From Staphylococcus roterodami (GTDB lineage: Bacteria; Bacillota; Bacilli; Staphylococcales; Staphylococcaceae): 64,000 nt of DNA. Both the position numbers and the translations under genes were made by a program. The notes under the pieces are model-generated. The model saw only the letters and a program-made list of their open reading frames with translations, made no database searches and had not been told where the DNA came from. Location: NCBI GenBank assembly GCA_022493055.1, contig CP092781.1, positions 868,001 through 932,000 on the forward strand. The letters are read 5' to 3'. Shown piece by piece: positions 20,168 through 28,451 of this stretch. The first letter of the stretch is position 1; each line of letters opens with the position of its first letter.

Positions 20168-21877
20168 ATGGAAACAGGTAAAAGTGATGTACTTGATAAA
20201 ATTGAAAAAATTAATAAAAAAGATAGTGCCTTACAAGAAATTATACCGAAAGGCTATGAAATTGAACATCATCAATGCGGTGTTGCCTTATATCAACTTA
20301 TACCAAGTAAAAAAGAAGGTGAACCAGATAAAAAGGTTTTTATCACAAGTACAATCCCTCAAATCACTGAACGCTTTGAAGATATTGAAAGTAACGAAGT
20401 CAGCTTTAATATGCTTTTCTATGACAATAAAACGCCTGTAAATATAGCAGTGAGTGCCGAAGAAATTTCAGATAGTCGTCAACTCTTGAAATTGGTTAAT
20501 AAAAAGCTAGATGTAACATCGTCGACATCTACTAAACTTGTTGACTATATTAATGTATCTAAACGGTATAATCCACCATTAAATGTTAAAGTTGCAACGC
20601 GTTTGGGGCATGTGAAAGGTTATTTTATTTATCCTTATCAAGAAGTAATGAAAGACAGCAATGTCAAGTTGTTTAGCAATGATAAAGGGTTTCAAAAGTT
20701 AATAGACTCTTTTCGAAGTAAAGGAACACTACAAGGTTACTCTAAAAAGGTGTTTGCTCAAATAAAAGATTTACCAATGGTGATGGTTATGTTGTATGCA
20801 TCTTTAGGTTCGGTTTTATTAAGAGAATTTGGATTACAGCCCTTTATTGTAGAAATATCAGGTAGTACATCCACAGGTAAAACATTCACACTCAACTTAG
20901 TATCAAGTGTTTGGGGAACCAGTGACCTTATTACGACATGGAGTTCTACTCAAAATAGTATTGAATCGATGGCGTCATTTTTGAACTCATTTCCAATGTT
21001 TAAAGATGATACACGTAACACACATCCTAAGTTTGTTACCAGTGCCACATATAACTTTTCTAGTGGCGAAAGCAAATCAAGAAGTAATATTAATTTAACA
21101 CTAAACGCTAAAAAAGAATGGCGAAATATTTTAATTTCTACTGGTGAATCATCTATCGCAAATATGGCTGATGAAAAAGCGGGTGTATCAGCACGTGTAG
21201 TTACACTACAAGATCCACCATATCCAGATAATTTTGATTTTACCACATTAGACAAATCGTTTAGGGAGAACTATGGAACGTTAGGGTTGGCATTTATTAA
21301 ACAATATGAGTCTAAAAAAGACGTGTATAAGAAAGCTTTTGAGAGCTATCAACGGTATTTTAATCAAAAAGGTAGTAATGAAATCATGCAACGTTTAGGA
21401 CGCGCCTTTGCGTTACTACAAGTTACCGGTGAGGTTTTGAATGATATTGATGGATTTGAACATGATCATTTTAAAATTATTGAACAAGCCTATGACAGCA
21501 TGGTTAAAAACAATAAGACGATTGATAAACCTAAGCAACTGTTAGAGGAACTATTACAATATTTAGATGCGAATAGAAATAATATTGCTGGTGATGGTTA
21601 TAGTTCAGTCAAAAATGGCGACATCAAAGCTATATATAAACGTGATTATTTATGTATATTAGGTGAAACAGTCAAAGAGAAGTTAACACACGAATTGCAG
21701 ACCATCACTGGACAATGGGACAAAAAAGGATATTTAATTAAAGGTGAAAAAGACAGGTTACAAAAACAGGTCAAACATCAAACGGTAAAGTATAGGGGAT
21801 TTGCTATAAGGCGAGAAGTACTTGAAGAATTGGGTTTTGACTTTTCTAATTCATATAATCCTAATTCTGATTATTGA
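20168..21877 (+). CDS. rep: SaPI replication initiator/helicase (DUF927-type)
   Basis: A 569-residue AAA-type helicase with Walker A GSTSTGKT near residue 237, a DUF927-like ATPase core (MFKDDTRNTHPKF, then ARVVTLQDPPYP), and a C-terminal DNA-binding region. In other SaPIs, Rep binds the iterons immediately downstream and unwinds the origin; the same layout is seen here. AAAGGGG ribosome-binding site, 13 bases after pri. Confidence 0.9.
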   Translation: METGKSDVLDKIEKINKKDSALQEIIPKGYEIEHHQCGVALYQLIPSKKEGEPDKKVFITSTIPQITERFEDIESNEVSFNMLFYDNKTPVNIAVSAEEISDSRQLLKLVNKKLDVTSSTSTKLVDYINVSKRYNPPLNVKVATRLGHVKGYFIYPYQEVMKDSNVKLFSNDKGFQKLIDSFRSKGTLQGYSKKVFAQIKDLPMVMVMLYASLGSVLLREFGLQPFIVEISGSTSTGKTFTLNLVSSVWGTSDLITTWSSTQNSIESMASFLNSFPMFKDDTRNTHPKFVTSATYNFSSGESKSRSNINLTLNAKKEWRNILISTGESSIANMADEKAGVSARVVTLQDPPYPDNFDFTTLDKSFRENYGTLGLAFIKQYESKKDVYKKAFESYQRYFNQKGSNEIMQRLGRAFALLQVTGEVLNDIDGFEHDHFKIIEQAYDSMVKNNKTIDKPKQLLEELLQYLDANRNNIAGDGYSSVKNGDIKAIYKRDYLCILGETVKEKLTHELQTITGQWDKKGYLIKGEKDRLQKQVKHQTVKYRGFAIRREVLEELGFDFSNSYNPNSDY

Positions 21878-21880
21878 TAA

Positions 21881-22157
21881 GTACCCATCGGTACCCGTTG
21901 AGTACCCAATAAAAAAATAAAACGGGTACTCAATAAACGCAGTAATATCAAGTCTCTAAAGCCATAAGTACCCGAAGTACCCAATGTTTATTAATAGTAT
22001 TTAATTAAAATAAGTTGTTTTGTAAGAACATTCATATAATACAGGTTTCCTATTATATAAAATACGGGTACAACGGGTACTTTTTGCATAAAGTAACGTA
22101 GTGATAAGAGTTTGATAGTACCCGAAGTAAAAGAATCACTGGGGACTCACTGGGTAC
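21881..22157. promoter_or_regulatory. SaPI replication origin with ten iterons
   Basis: GTACCC or its complement GGGTAC occurs ten times: 21881, 21891, 21902, 21924, 21968, 21977, then 22066, 22075, 22118 and 22152. The six left and four right copies flank an 83-base AT-rich stretch (21983-22065) that would melt. It starts three bases after rep. This two-cluster structure is the known SaPI ori layout. No gene lies between 21878 and 22206. Confidence 0.9.
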
Positions 22158-22206
22158 TAGTCCTCTACTAAAATAAAAAACATCAAATTAATGCTGGAGG
22201 TTACAC

Positions 22207-22587
22207 ATGGATAAAGAACAACTTAAAAAGTATATATACGATTATGTAAAAGAATATAAGGAGATACCGATATATCAGTTAGAAGATTTGTTTAAAGAAC
22301 TGAATCACGACTATATAGGGAGAACTAGTATCACACACGATAAGGATGAGAATATTGTGTTTTGGAGTGGATGGAACAAAATTACAATGTTTGGGTTGAT
22401 TGAATTAGTTAAAAGTGAACAACTTGATTTAGTGTATAGAGGTAGTTTTGTAATGCGTTATTTGTTGGATGGTAGAGTTCCTAATTTACCATTAGCTATT
22501 TGTTATCCAGAAGATGGACAACAAACTGACGTGCCCTCATGGGTGCCTATGGTATTAAGAATAAATAAAGAGGAGAAAATCAAATGA
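22207..22587 (+). CDS. SaPI conserved hypothetical protein, 126 aa
   Basis: A 126-residue soluble protein with a Lys/Glu-rich N-terminal helix and a Trp/Gly-containing centre (IVFWSGWNKITMFGLIEL). It follows the origin and shares an ATGA overlap with the next gene. SaPI proteins in this position include phage-interference factors, but I cannot match this sequence to one. GGAGG ribosome-binding site. Confidence 0.7.
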   Translation: MDKEQLKKYIYDYVKEYKEIPIYQLEDLFKELNHDYIGRTSITHDKDENIVFWSGWNKITMFGLIELVKSEQLDLVYRGSFVMRYLLDGRVPNLPLAICYPEDGQQTDVPSWVPMVLRINKEEKIK

Positions 22588-23225
22588 ACTTAGAAACTAT
22601 CGTAAACCAATTTGAAACACGAGCAGGCACGTTACTAAGGTACTACACAGGATTATTAGAACATAGTAAAGTGCAACCATGTTGCTTTAAGTTATACAAT
22701 GATCCATTTGATATGGCATACGTGATGATGAACAGCAAGCTATTCGGTCATGTATATATTAAAGATTGTAAAGTAAGGCAATCATTTGAATTAGCGTCAC
22801 CTAAGCACACTGAGGGGCTTATAAGAAGCATAGAGGGACATTATGTGGGTTATGAATTACATGACGGTAAAAAGCTTTCTATTAGTGATATGATGGCTAG
22901 TCATTTGTTTGAAGATGAGTATTTTATGTATGGATTACAAACATATGCAGAATCAAATAATAGTGATGTGTTTGAGTACCTAGAAAATGGATTTGATACA
23001 GATACACTTGAGGGCATTCAATCAAGTAATACTGATATGATAGCGAATATTGAAATGTTGTATCAGTTAGCTACGGGAATCAATGAACCAGCACCAGAGT
23101 TAGTTGAGGGATTGAAATTAGTAACTGAGTTTGTACAAGATGAGAATGCGATACAAGAGGATTACAAGGCTTTAGAACGTAAATTGAATGATTTAAAAGC
23201 GTCTTACTATAGCTTGAGTAAATAA
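22584..23225 (+). CDS. SaPI conserved hypothetical protein, 213 aa
   Basis: A 213-residue acidic protein. The first 110 residues look alpha/beta (QPCCFKLYNDPFDMAYVMMN); the rest is helical, ending in a coiled-coil-like segment. It overlaps the preceding gene by four bases. It is one of the genes between ori and the late operon where packaging-interference functions lie in characterised SaPIs. Assignment to ppi is possible but not supported by a motif I can name. Confidence 0.7.
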   Translation: MNLETIVNQFETRAGTLLRYYTGLLEHSKVQPCCFKLYNDPFDMAYVMMNSKLFGHVYIKDCKVRQSFELASPKHTEGLIRSIEGHYVGYELHDGKKLSISDMMASHLFEDEYFMYGLQTYAESNNSDVFEYLENGFDTDTLEGIQSSNTDMIANIEMLYQLATGINEPAPELVEGLKLVTEFVQDENAIQEDYKALERKLNDLKASYYSLSK

Positions 23226-23742
23226 TGTTATGAGGGGTCACATGTAGTGTGTGGCTCCTAATAAAATACTACGATTTTATACGAGGTATAGCAGTTTAAA
23301 ATGGTTGAGGTACAGAACTTTAAAAAAGTATGAAACGTTGATATTAAGCTATTTTATGGCTTTGAAAATAATAAGGTTATATAAAGGTATTAGCTTTTAA
23401 AATCGGAAGGTATACAGTCTTTGAGAATTGAAAAAATGGCAAGATTTGTGCAAGGTGTGCGAACTTTGTTAACGCTAATACAAGCTAAAGTGTGTGTTTT
23501 TGGTATAGGCCTAAAACTTAATTTTGTTCGCTATTTGTTCGTGCTATTTTTATCGAACTTAAGTTCTGTATTAAGTTAATGTGAAAAGCCTAATGTTAAG
23601 TTTATAACATGATTTTATAAGTGTTATATACGATAAGCTAAACAATTGATAAAACGCGCTATAAAGCGAACGTAAGTTTGTTTTAGACCTGTAAAAATGG
23701 TATAATTTAGATATGGAATAATTAAAATAAAGGGGTGTAGAA
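23226..23742. other. Intergenic region with the late promoter
   Basis: No supported gene. A weak hairpin (around 23232-23259) follows the previous stop. The right part holds LexA-type boxes and the promoter of the late operon (listed separately). Confidence 0.6.
23554..23706 (+). promoter_or_regulatory. Late operon promoter with two LexA-type boxes
   Basis: CGAACTTAAGTTCT at 23554-23567 and CGAACGTAAGTTTG at 23667-23680 fit the Gram-positive SOS box CGAAC-N4-GTTCG with one or two mismatches. The promoter is TTGTTT (23678-23683), 17 bases, TATAAT (23701-23706). The second box overlaps the -35. LexA control of the packaging operon is known for SaPIs, so damage or phage induction should relieve it. 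Confidence 0.8.
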
Positions 23743-24084
23743 ATGCAAAGTATCGCAGAAAAAGAGACGTATCATTTACCCACCGAACACCTGCAAGTTT
23801 TCAATGTGATAAAAAATACGTCCAATAAGTATATTACTAAAACTAAAATCTTAAATCAATTGGGATATGAATATAATTCAAGCAATGAACGATGGTTACG
23901 AAGAGTAATCAATTCATTAGTATATGATTATGGCTATCCTATCGGGTGCAGTTATAAACCTAGTGAACGTGGTTATTACATCATTACGACAGAACAAGAA
24001 AAGCAACAAGCGATGAGAAGTATTAAGAAATTAGCTGATGGCAGTATGAAACGCTATGAAGCTTTGAAACGAATTAAAGTGTAA
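23743..24084 (+). CDS. SaPI late operon protein with winged-helix-like region
   Basis: A 113-residue basic protein, first gene after the LexA-box promoter. Residues about 15-75 look like a winged helix (FNVIKNTSNKYITKTKILNQ, then WLRRVINSLVYDYGYPIG). It is conserved in position just upstream of cpmA in SaPIs. A role in late gene control or DNA binding is possible but unproven. AAAGGGG ribosome-binding site. Confidence 0.7.
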   Translation: MQSIAEKETYHLPTEHLQVFNVIKNTSNKYITKTKILNQLGYEYNSSNERWLRRVINSLVYDYGYPIGCSYKPSERGYYIITTEQEKQQAMRSIKKLADGSMKRYEALKRIKV

Positions 24085-24095
24085 AGGGGATAAAA

Positions 24096-24674
24096 ATGAA
24101 AACTGAATCGTACTTTAAAGAATACAACCAATTTGTAATAGATCAACAAAAGGCTATACAAGAATTGAAACAAGAGCGTAATGCATTGGAGAGTAAAATA
24201 AAGATAGATAAGTCCACATATAAACAGTTAATCATGGATGGACAAGATGATAAAGCAGATAACCTATATCAAGCAACAGATGCTGATGAAAAGAAACTAA
24301 AAGCACTTAATAAACGCTTAGAGACAAAGAAAAGTGTGTCGAAAGAAGTTAAATATCAAAAGACAATTGAATTATTAAAACATCAAAGCGAGTTGTCATC
24401 ATTATACGAATCAGAAAAGCAATCAGCTTTAGGTAAATTAAAAAAAGTAGTCGATGCATATAATGAGATCATTGATGAAATAGAAGATATTAATGATAGA
24501 TATGAAGATGAGCATCAGCAATATGCGAGTATTTATAGTCAAGAACAATTATATGATGATAAAGAGGCTAGGGAAGCATTGAATGGCTACTTTAGAGAAA
24601 ATATATTTACATCATATATTAATGGTAATGATTTGCCATACGAACACAATAACAAGTTGTTTTTAAAACGTTAA
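24096..24674 (+). CDS. cpmA: Capsid size redirection protein CpmA
   Basis: A 192-residue protein dominated by charged coiled-coil helices (residues about 10-150). Its size and its position directly before CpmB agree with CpmA of SaPI1-type islands, which alters helper-phage capsid assembly towards a small T=4 shell. Eleven bases follow the previous gene. The assignment rests on synteny and architecture. Confidence 0.8.
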   Translation: MKTESYFKEYNQFVIDQQKAIQELKQERNALESKIKIDKSTYKQLIMDGQDDKADNLYQATDADEKKLKALNKRLETKKSVSKEVKYQKTIELLKHQSELSSLYESEKQSALGKLKKVVDAYNEIIDEIEDINDRYEDEHQQYASIYSQEQLYDDKEAREALNGYFRENIFTSYINGNDLPYEHNNKLFLKR

Positions 24675-24691
24675 AAAGAAAGGGTAATTAA

Positions 24692-24910
24692 ATGGAAACA
24701 AAATACGAGTTAAATAATACTAAAAAGGTCGCAAATGCATTTGGTTTAAATGAAGAAGATACAAATCTATTAATAAATGCAGTTGATTTGGATATTAAAA
24801 ACAATATGCAGGAGATTTCAAGTGAGTTACAACAATCAGAACAGTCTAAGCAAAAGCAATTAGGTACAACGCTACAAAATTTAGCTAAGCAAAACAGGAT
24901 TATTAAATAG
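24692..24910 (+). CDS. cpmB: Capsid size redirection scaffold CpmB
   Basis: Seventy-two residues, the length of SaPI1 CpmB, all helical. It ends in NRIIK: the C-terminal RIIK motif is shared with the 80-alpha scaffolding protein and is how CpmB contacts the capsid protein. It acts as an alternative internal scaffold that forces small capsids, excluding the full phage genome. AAAGGG ribosome-binding site. Confidence 0.9.
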   Translation: METKYELNNTKKVANAFGLNEEDTNLLINAVDLDIKNNMQEISSELQQSEQSKQKQLGTTLQNLAKQNRIIK

Positions 24911-24960
24911 CAATGATTGCCTATCCAATTCGGGTAGGCTCTGTTTATAGGGGTGAATAA

Positions 24961-25488
24961 ATGAAACTGCTTAAAACGAAGAATTGTTTATATTATCGTA
25001 ATGGCGACAATAAACTATCTGAGTATCAACTATTAACGCAATTTAACCCAGCATTTATTAATAAAAAAATTAAGATGTGTGAATTCCAAATTGAAAGTAT
25101 GTACCATATGAGTGCGTCGACCACAACATGTGATGAAATAATGGGGGTCGTGTCTGTCTCATATCCGATTGAAAAATTAGTTATCAAAATTATTGAAACA
25201 AAAGCAGGGTTACAAAACTATAAAAATAGATCTATAAATAATATGGCGTTGTTGAAAAAGGTACTAAATCATTATACAGAAAAAGAGCAGAAGCAAGTTG
25301 TAAAATATATGCGTTCAAATGGACGATATAAGCCCTACAACGTCATTGAACGCTTACAAGTTGATTTGTATCAAGCAAGTATTAAACAACGTTCAGAACG
25401 TCAAAAACAAAGAAATACAGCAATTGAAAATAGCAAGATTGCACGAGTAAATGCTTATCACCAATCTTCACATGTAAAAGTGGTGTAA
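24961..25488 (+). CDS. SaPI late operon protein, 175 aa
   Basis: A 175-residue basic protein, helical in its second half and Lys/Arg/Gln-rich at the C-terminus. Similar SaPI proteins lie between cpmB and terS. The helical PIEKLVIKIIETKAGLQNYK segment is reminiscent of phage late regulators of the ArpU/RinA type, particularly since the next gene encodes a sigma-region-4-like helix-turn-helix. Function not established. The stop overlaps the next start region by a few bases. Confidence 0.65.
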   Translation: MKLLKTKNCLYYRNGDNKLSEYQLLTQFNPAFINKKIKMCEFQIESMYHMSASTTTCDEIMGVVSVSYPIEKLVIKIIETKAGLQNYKNRSINNMALLKKVLNHYTEKEQKQVVKYMRSNGRYKPYNVIERLQVDLYQASIKQRSERQKQRNTAIENSKIARVNAYHQSSHVKVV

Positions 25489-25490
25489 CA

Positions 25491-25832
25491 ATGGATAAAA
25501 AACAAATAAAAGGCATCGTGTGTGATTATCATAAGCGAACTAGAAGTGATGTATTAATAGATGATGATATAAATACTGATGAATTCTTTTCAATAGGTGA
25601 TGAAAATTCCAATGAATGGATGGCAGACGATAACATTGATGATCATATTGTAAAGAATCACTTAGAAATGATTGTTGACCGAGTAGCGACCGATAAAGAG
25701 TTTTATATTTTTGACTCCCTTATACAAGGACGTAGTTATCAAGATATTAGTGGTGTCTTAGATTGTTCAGAACAATCTGTAAGATTATGATATGAAACCT
25801 TATTAGATAAAATTGTGGAGGTGATAGAATGA
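25491..25832 (+). pseudogene. Sigma-70-region-4-like SaPI protein with in-frame stop
   Basis: The frame runs 99 codons to a TGA at 25788-25790 and then stays open for 13 more codons (YETLLDKIVEVIE) to a second TGA that overlaps the terS start. A TGG-to-TGA change would give a 113-residue protein ending in a complete helix-turn-helix (RSYQDISGVLDCSEQSVRLW). The stop cuts the recognition helix. It is either a recent nonsense mutation or leaves a shortened protein. The effect on coupled terS translation is unknown. Confidence 0.75.
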
Positions 25833-26398
25833 GTGAGTTAACGGCAAAACAAGCGCGTTTTGTGAATGAGTATATTAGAACACTTAATGTTACACAAAGT
25901 GCTATAAAAGCAGGTTATAGCGCAAATAGTGCACATGTGACAGGGTGTAGGTTATTGAAGAAGCCACACATCAAGCAATATATACAAGAACAAAAAGATA
26001 AGATTATAGATGAGAATGTATTAACTGCAAAAGAGTTACTACATGTGCTTACGAATGCGGCAGTCGGTGATGAAACAGAAACGAAAGAAGTAGTAGTAAA
26101 GCGTGGAGAATATAAAGAAAACCCACAAAGTGGCAAAGTACAGCTAGTCTATAACGAACATGTTGAACTGGTAGAGGTGCCAATTAAGCCAAGTGATCGT
26201 TTAAAAGCTCGTGATATGTTGGGGAAATACTATAAGTTATTTACAGATAAGCATGATATTAACGGCAATGTGCCTATATTCATTAACATTGGTGAATGGG
26301 ACGGAGACGATGAGGAATTAGATAAGGCAGTGAAAAATGTATCTAACGCTAATCCTAATCATACTGTGATTTTGGATGATATACCATTAGAGGATTGA
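25829..26398 (+). CDS. terS: SaPI small terminase subunit
   Basis: A 189-residue terminase small subunit. The N-terminal ELTAKQARFVNEYI and LNVTQSAIKAGYS helix-turn-helix binds pac; the central helical region oligomerises; the acidic C-terminus contacts the phage large subunit. It replaces phage TerS so that the helper packages SaPI DNA. GGAGGTG ribosome-binding site; ATGA overlap with the end of the preceding reading frame. It is the last gene of the conserved SaPI backbone. Confidence 0.95.
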   Translation: MSELTAKQARFVNEYIRTLNVTQSAIKAGYSANSAHVTGCRLLKKPHIKQYIQEQKDKIIDENVLTAKELLHVLTNAAVGDETETKEVVVKRGEYKENPQSGKVQLVYNEHVELVEVPIKPSDRLKARDMLGKYYKLFTDKHDINGNVPIFINIGEWDGDDEELDKAVKNVSNANPNHTVILDDIPLED

Positions 26399-26461
26399 GG
26401 AGATTGAAACATCGTTTAATTGTGATATATAGTAATCATAACATTTAAAAATTTGTTAAAA

Positions 26462-26543
26462 TTAGTACTAGGTACTAAAATGTAGTATAATGATTTTGTG
26501 TAGTTGCAACTAATGTCATTCCCTGATATTAGTTGCTTTTTTT
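26462..26543 (+). promoter_or_regulatory. Palindromic operator, -10 box and leader terminator of the cargo module
   Basis: TTAGTAC-TAG-GTACTAA is a perfect 7-bp inverted repeat at 26462-26478, directly upstream of TATAAT (26486-26491), where a repressor would mask the -35 region. About 15 bases after the -10, GCAACTAAT (26506-26514) and ATTAGTTGC (26528-26536) form a stem followed by seven T. Transcripts would stop after about 45 bases unless antiterminated. The stem may instead simply end the terS operon. Confidence 0.6.
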
Positions 26544-26619
26544 AATATGAAACCTTTTTATTTTGTACAACTAAATATATAATAAAAAATAACTACACAT
26601 GAAAGAGGTTAAGGGGAAA

Positions 26620-27621
26620 GTGAATAAAGATATTAAAATTAAAATCATTAAGATTACTACTCCTATTGAGTTTGAGAAAGATGAAAAAAATACTGCTCAT
26701 GTAGGAGATTTCTTTGACTTTAATAGATTTAATTATTGTATTAAAGAAAAAATGAAATTAAGTGAAAAAGACAGACTTAAAACTTATAAAAAAACTGAAA
26801 GTTTTTATATTGAAAATTATAATGAAGATTTTAGCGACGATTTCGCAGTTGGAAATTTTATTTCTTTAAAGCATGGCTTTATATCAGATAATTTAAATAT
26901 TACTGAATTTAAAGTAACAAGACAAAACGAGAAAGATGATGCTATTAAAAATAAAGTCAGTTTTTTAATTGATAAAAAGAGTGGATATTTTTATATTGTT
27001 AATGATGAGTTACACGTTATCAATTTTGAAAGATTAAGAAATTACTTTTTTATAAAAAAACCTAAAAGAATGAAATATATAAATAAATTCAATGAAGAAA
27101 ATTCTAATGCATTTATAGATGAAAACAATAATAAGCTTTATATGATAGAGTTATTAGAACCTTTACCATTTCTTGAAAAGATTAGTAAGTTAACAACAGT
27201 CAAAAGTATTAAAATTAATCCTTCAAAAACAATAATTGAAGATGAAAAAGATAATAATATTTTTGATGATTTGAAACAAAATTTAGATAAAAATAATGTT
27301 GGAGAATATCAGACAGAGATTAAACTTACTAAATTTAAAAATAAGAAACTTACTAATGAATTAAAAAATTTTATTGAATATTTAGCAAAAAGTAAAAAAT
27401 ATGAAGATATCGCTGTGGAAGGAAATGTAAGTAATAATTATCCTAAAAAAATTACTGAAGATTCAACAACTAGAGACTTTTATGTAAAAAACGAAGTTGA
27501 TGTAAAAGGTTTTCCGAAAGAACAACAATTATTTCAAAATATTCAAAGAGTTATTGAAGAAGAGGATCAATTGAATGTTGACAACTCTCAATATAAAGAG
27601 ATTAAAGGGGTAAAATTATAG
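26620..27621 (+). CDS. Unknown soluble protein of a two-gene SaPI cargo module
   Basis: About 333 residues, very rich in Lys, Asn, Ile, Asp and Glu, with no signal peptide or membrane helix. The first 200 residues look alpha/beta (HVGDFFDFNRFNYCI, then NFERLRNYFFIKKP). The C-terminal 130 are charged and helical. I do not recognise the family. Start is uncertain: ATG at 26599 lacks a ribosome-binding site, whereas AAAGAGG and AAGGGG lie before GTG 26620. It is more AT-rich than the SaPI backbone. Position between terS and att is where SaPIs carry anti-phage or virulence cargo; with the membrane protein downstream it resembles sensor-plus-membrane-effector pairs such as RexAB. Function is inference only. 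Confidence 0.65.
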   Translation: MNKDIKIKIIKITTPIEFEKDEKNTAHVGDFFDFNRFNYCIKEKMKLSEKDRLKTYKKTESFYIENYNEDFSDDFAVGNFISLKHGFISDNLNITEFKVTRQNEKDDAIKNKVSFLIDKKSGYFYIVNDELHVINFERLRNYFFIKKPKRMKYINKFNEENSNAFIDENNNKLYMIELLEPLPFLEKISKLTTVKSIKINPSKTIIEDEKDNNIFDDLKQNLDKNNVGEYQTEIKLTKFKNKKLTNELKNFIEYLAKSKKYEDIAVEGNVSNNYPKKITEDSTTRDFYVKNEVDVKGFPKEQQLFQNIQRVIEEEDQLNVDNSQYKEIKGVKL

Positions 27622-27639
27622 AGGGACGGAGTGTTAATT

Positions 27640-28203
27640 ATGAGTAGAAGAACAAACAATTTAGATAATACTAGTTTTAAAACAAAGAAAACACGATTTC
27701 TTTATACATGCAATTTTTTAAAAGATTTTAAAAAAGGATTTAAAAAATTAGATTTATGTATACTTATTATATTATTAGTAATTATTTTTTGCTTCGTTTG
27801 TGAAATTATAAAATATAAACTTGATTCTAATTTAGATGTTCTAAAAAAATTTGTTCCTCTTTTGTTAACTTATTATTCAATTACTATTGGTTTTACTCTA
27901 TCTTCTCTAACTTTTATGGCTGGGAATATTGAAAAATATAAAAGTAAGGCTAAGAAACTTTTCAAAAATATAATAACATTTTGTATATCTTATATTGTTA
28001 TTTCATTAATTACTATTATAGTTTATTTAAGCTTATTTCTAGTTATGCATTATTTTAATTTTGAAGGTACGAATTATTGGATTAAGTTATTTACTTATTA
28101 TATTTCGTTAATTTTACCTATAATTTCCATTTATATATTTATAAAAATAACTTTAATTATTTATCTCTTCTCACTAAACCTCTCTATGAATAATGAAAAA
28201 TAA
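27640..28203 (+). CDS. Four-helix membrane protein of the two-gene cargo module
   Basis: A 187-residue protein with a basic cytoplasmic N-terminus (about 35 residues) and four predicted transmembrane segments near 33-55, 69-92, 110-137 and 148-180. The start is the ATG at 27640 with GGAG nine bases upstream; 18 bases separate it from the soluble gene, so both are one transcript ending at 28247-28271. The topology recalls small membrane effectors of abortive infection systems (RexB, KwaA), but I see no sequence motif that proves homology. Confidence 0.65.
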   Translation: MSRRTNNLDNTSFKTKKTRFLYTCNFLKDFKKGFKKLDLCILIILLVIIFCFVCEIIKYKLDSNLDVLKKFVPLLLTYYSITIGFTLSSLTFMAGNIEKYKSKAKKLFKNIITFCISYIVISLITIIVYLSLFLVMHYFNFEGTNYWIKLFTYYISLILPIISIYIFIKITLIIYLFSLNLSMNNEK

Positions 28204-28246
28204 TTATAAACGCATGCGAACAATTCAATAAAATATAACTAAAGAA

Positions 28247-28271
28247 ACGTCACTTTCGAGTGGCGTTTTTT
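28247..28271 (+). terminator. Terminator of the two-gene module
   Basis: ACGTCACT-TTCG-AGTGGCGT with a UUCG tetraloop and a T-run, 44 bases after the membrane gene. Confidence 0.9.
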
Positions 28272-28408
28272 GTATTTTAAGACGCTGAGAAACGCACTGT
28301 GTTGCAGTGAGCGATTAGTGTGTATATAGAAATAGATAAAGTGTAGATATAGATTTGTAAATAATAGACTAATATTTGAGATAGATACTTTGCTTCTATC
28401 TCTTTAAA

Positions 28409-28443
28409 AAAGACAAGTTACATTAAAAAAGTAACCTGTCTTT
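28409..28443 (-). terminator. ear terminator
   Basis: AAAGACAAGTTAC and GTAACCTGTCTTT pair over 13 positions with one wobble; the minus strand continues into T-rich DNA just after the ear stop codon. Confidence 0.8.
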
Positions 28444-28451
28444 AACCATGA

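Noticed and set aside
20184..20441. 85-codon plus-strand frame inside rep
   Set aside because: It overlaps the well-supported helicase gene in another frame and is Lys/Ile/Leu-rich shadow coding.
26498..27621. Type III toxin-antitoxin (RNA antitoxin plus toxin)
   Set aside because: A terminated leader is present, but there are no tandem repeats upstream and the protein is twice the size of ToxN-like toxins.
26620..28203. Kiwa (KwaA/KwaB) defence system
   Set aside because: Size classes are similar, but gene order is reversed and I see no DUF4868 motif; the name would be a guess.
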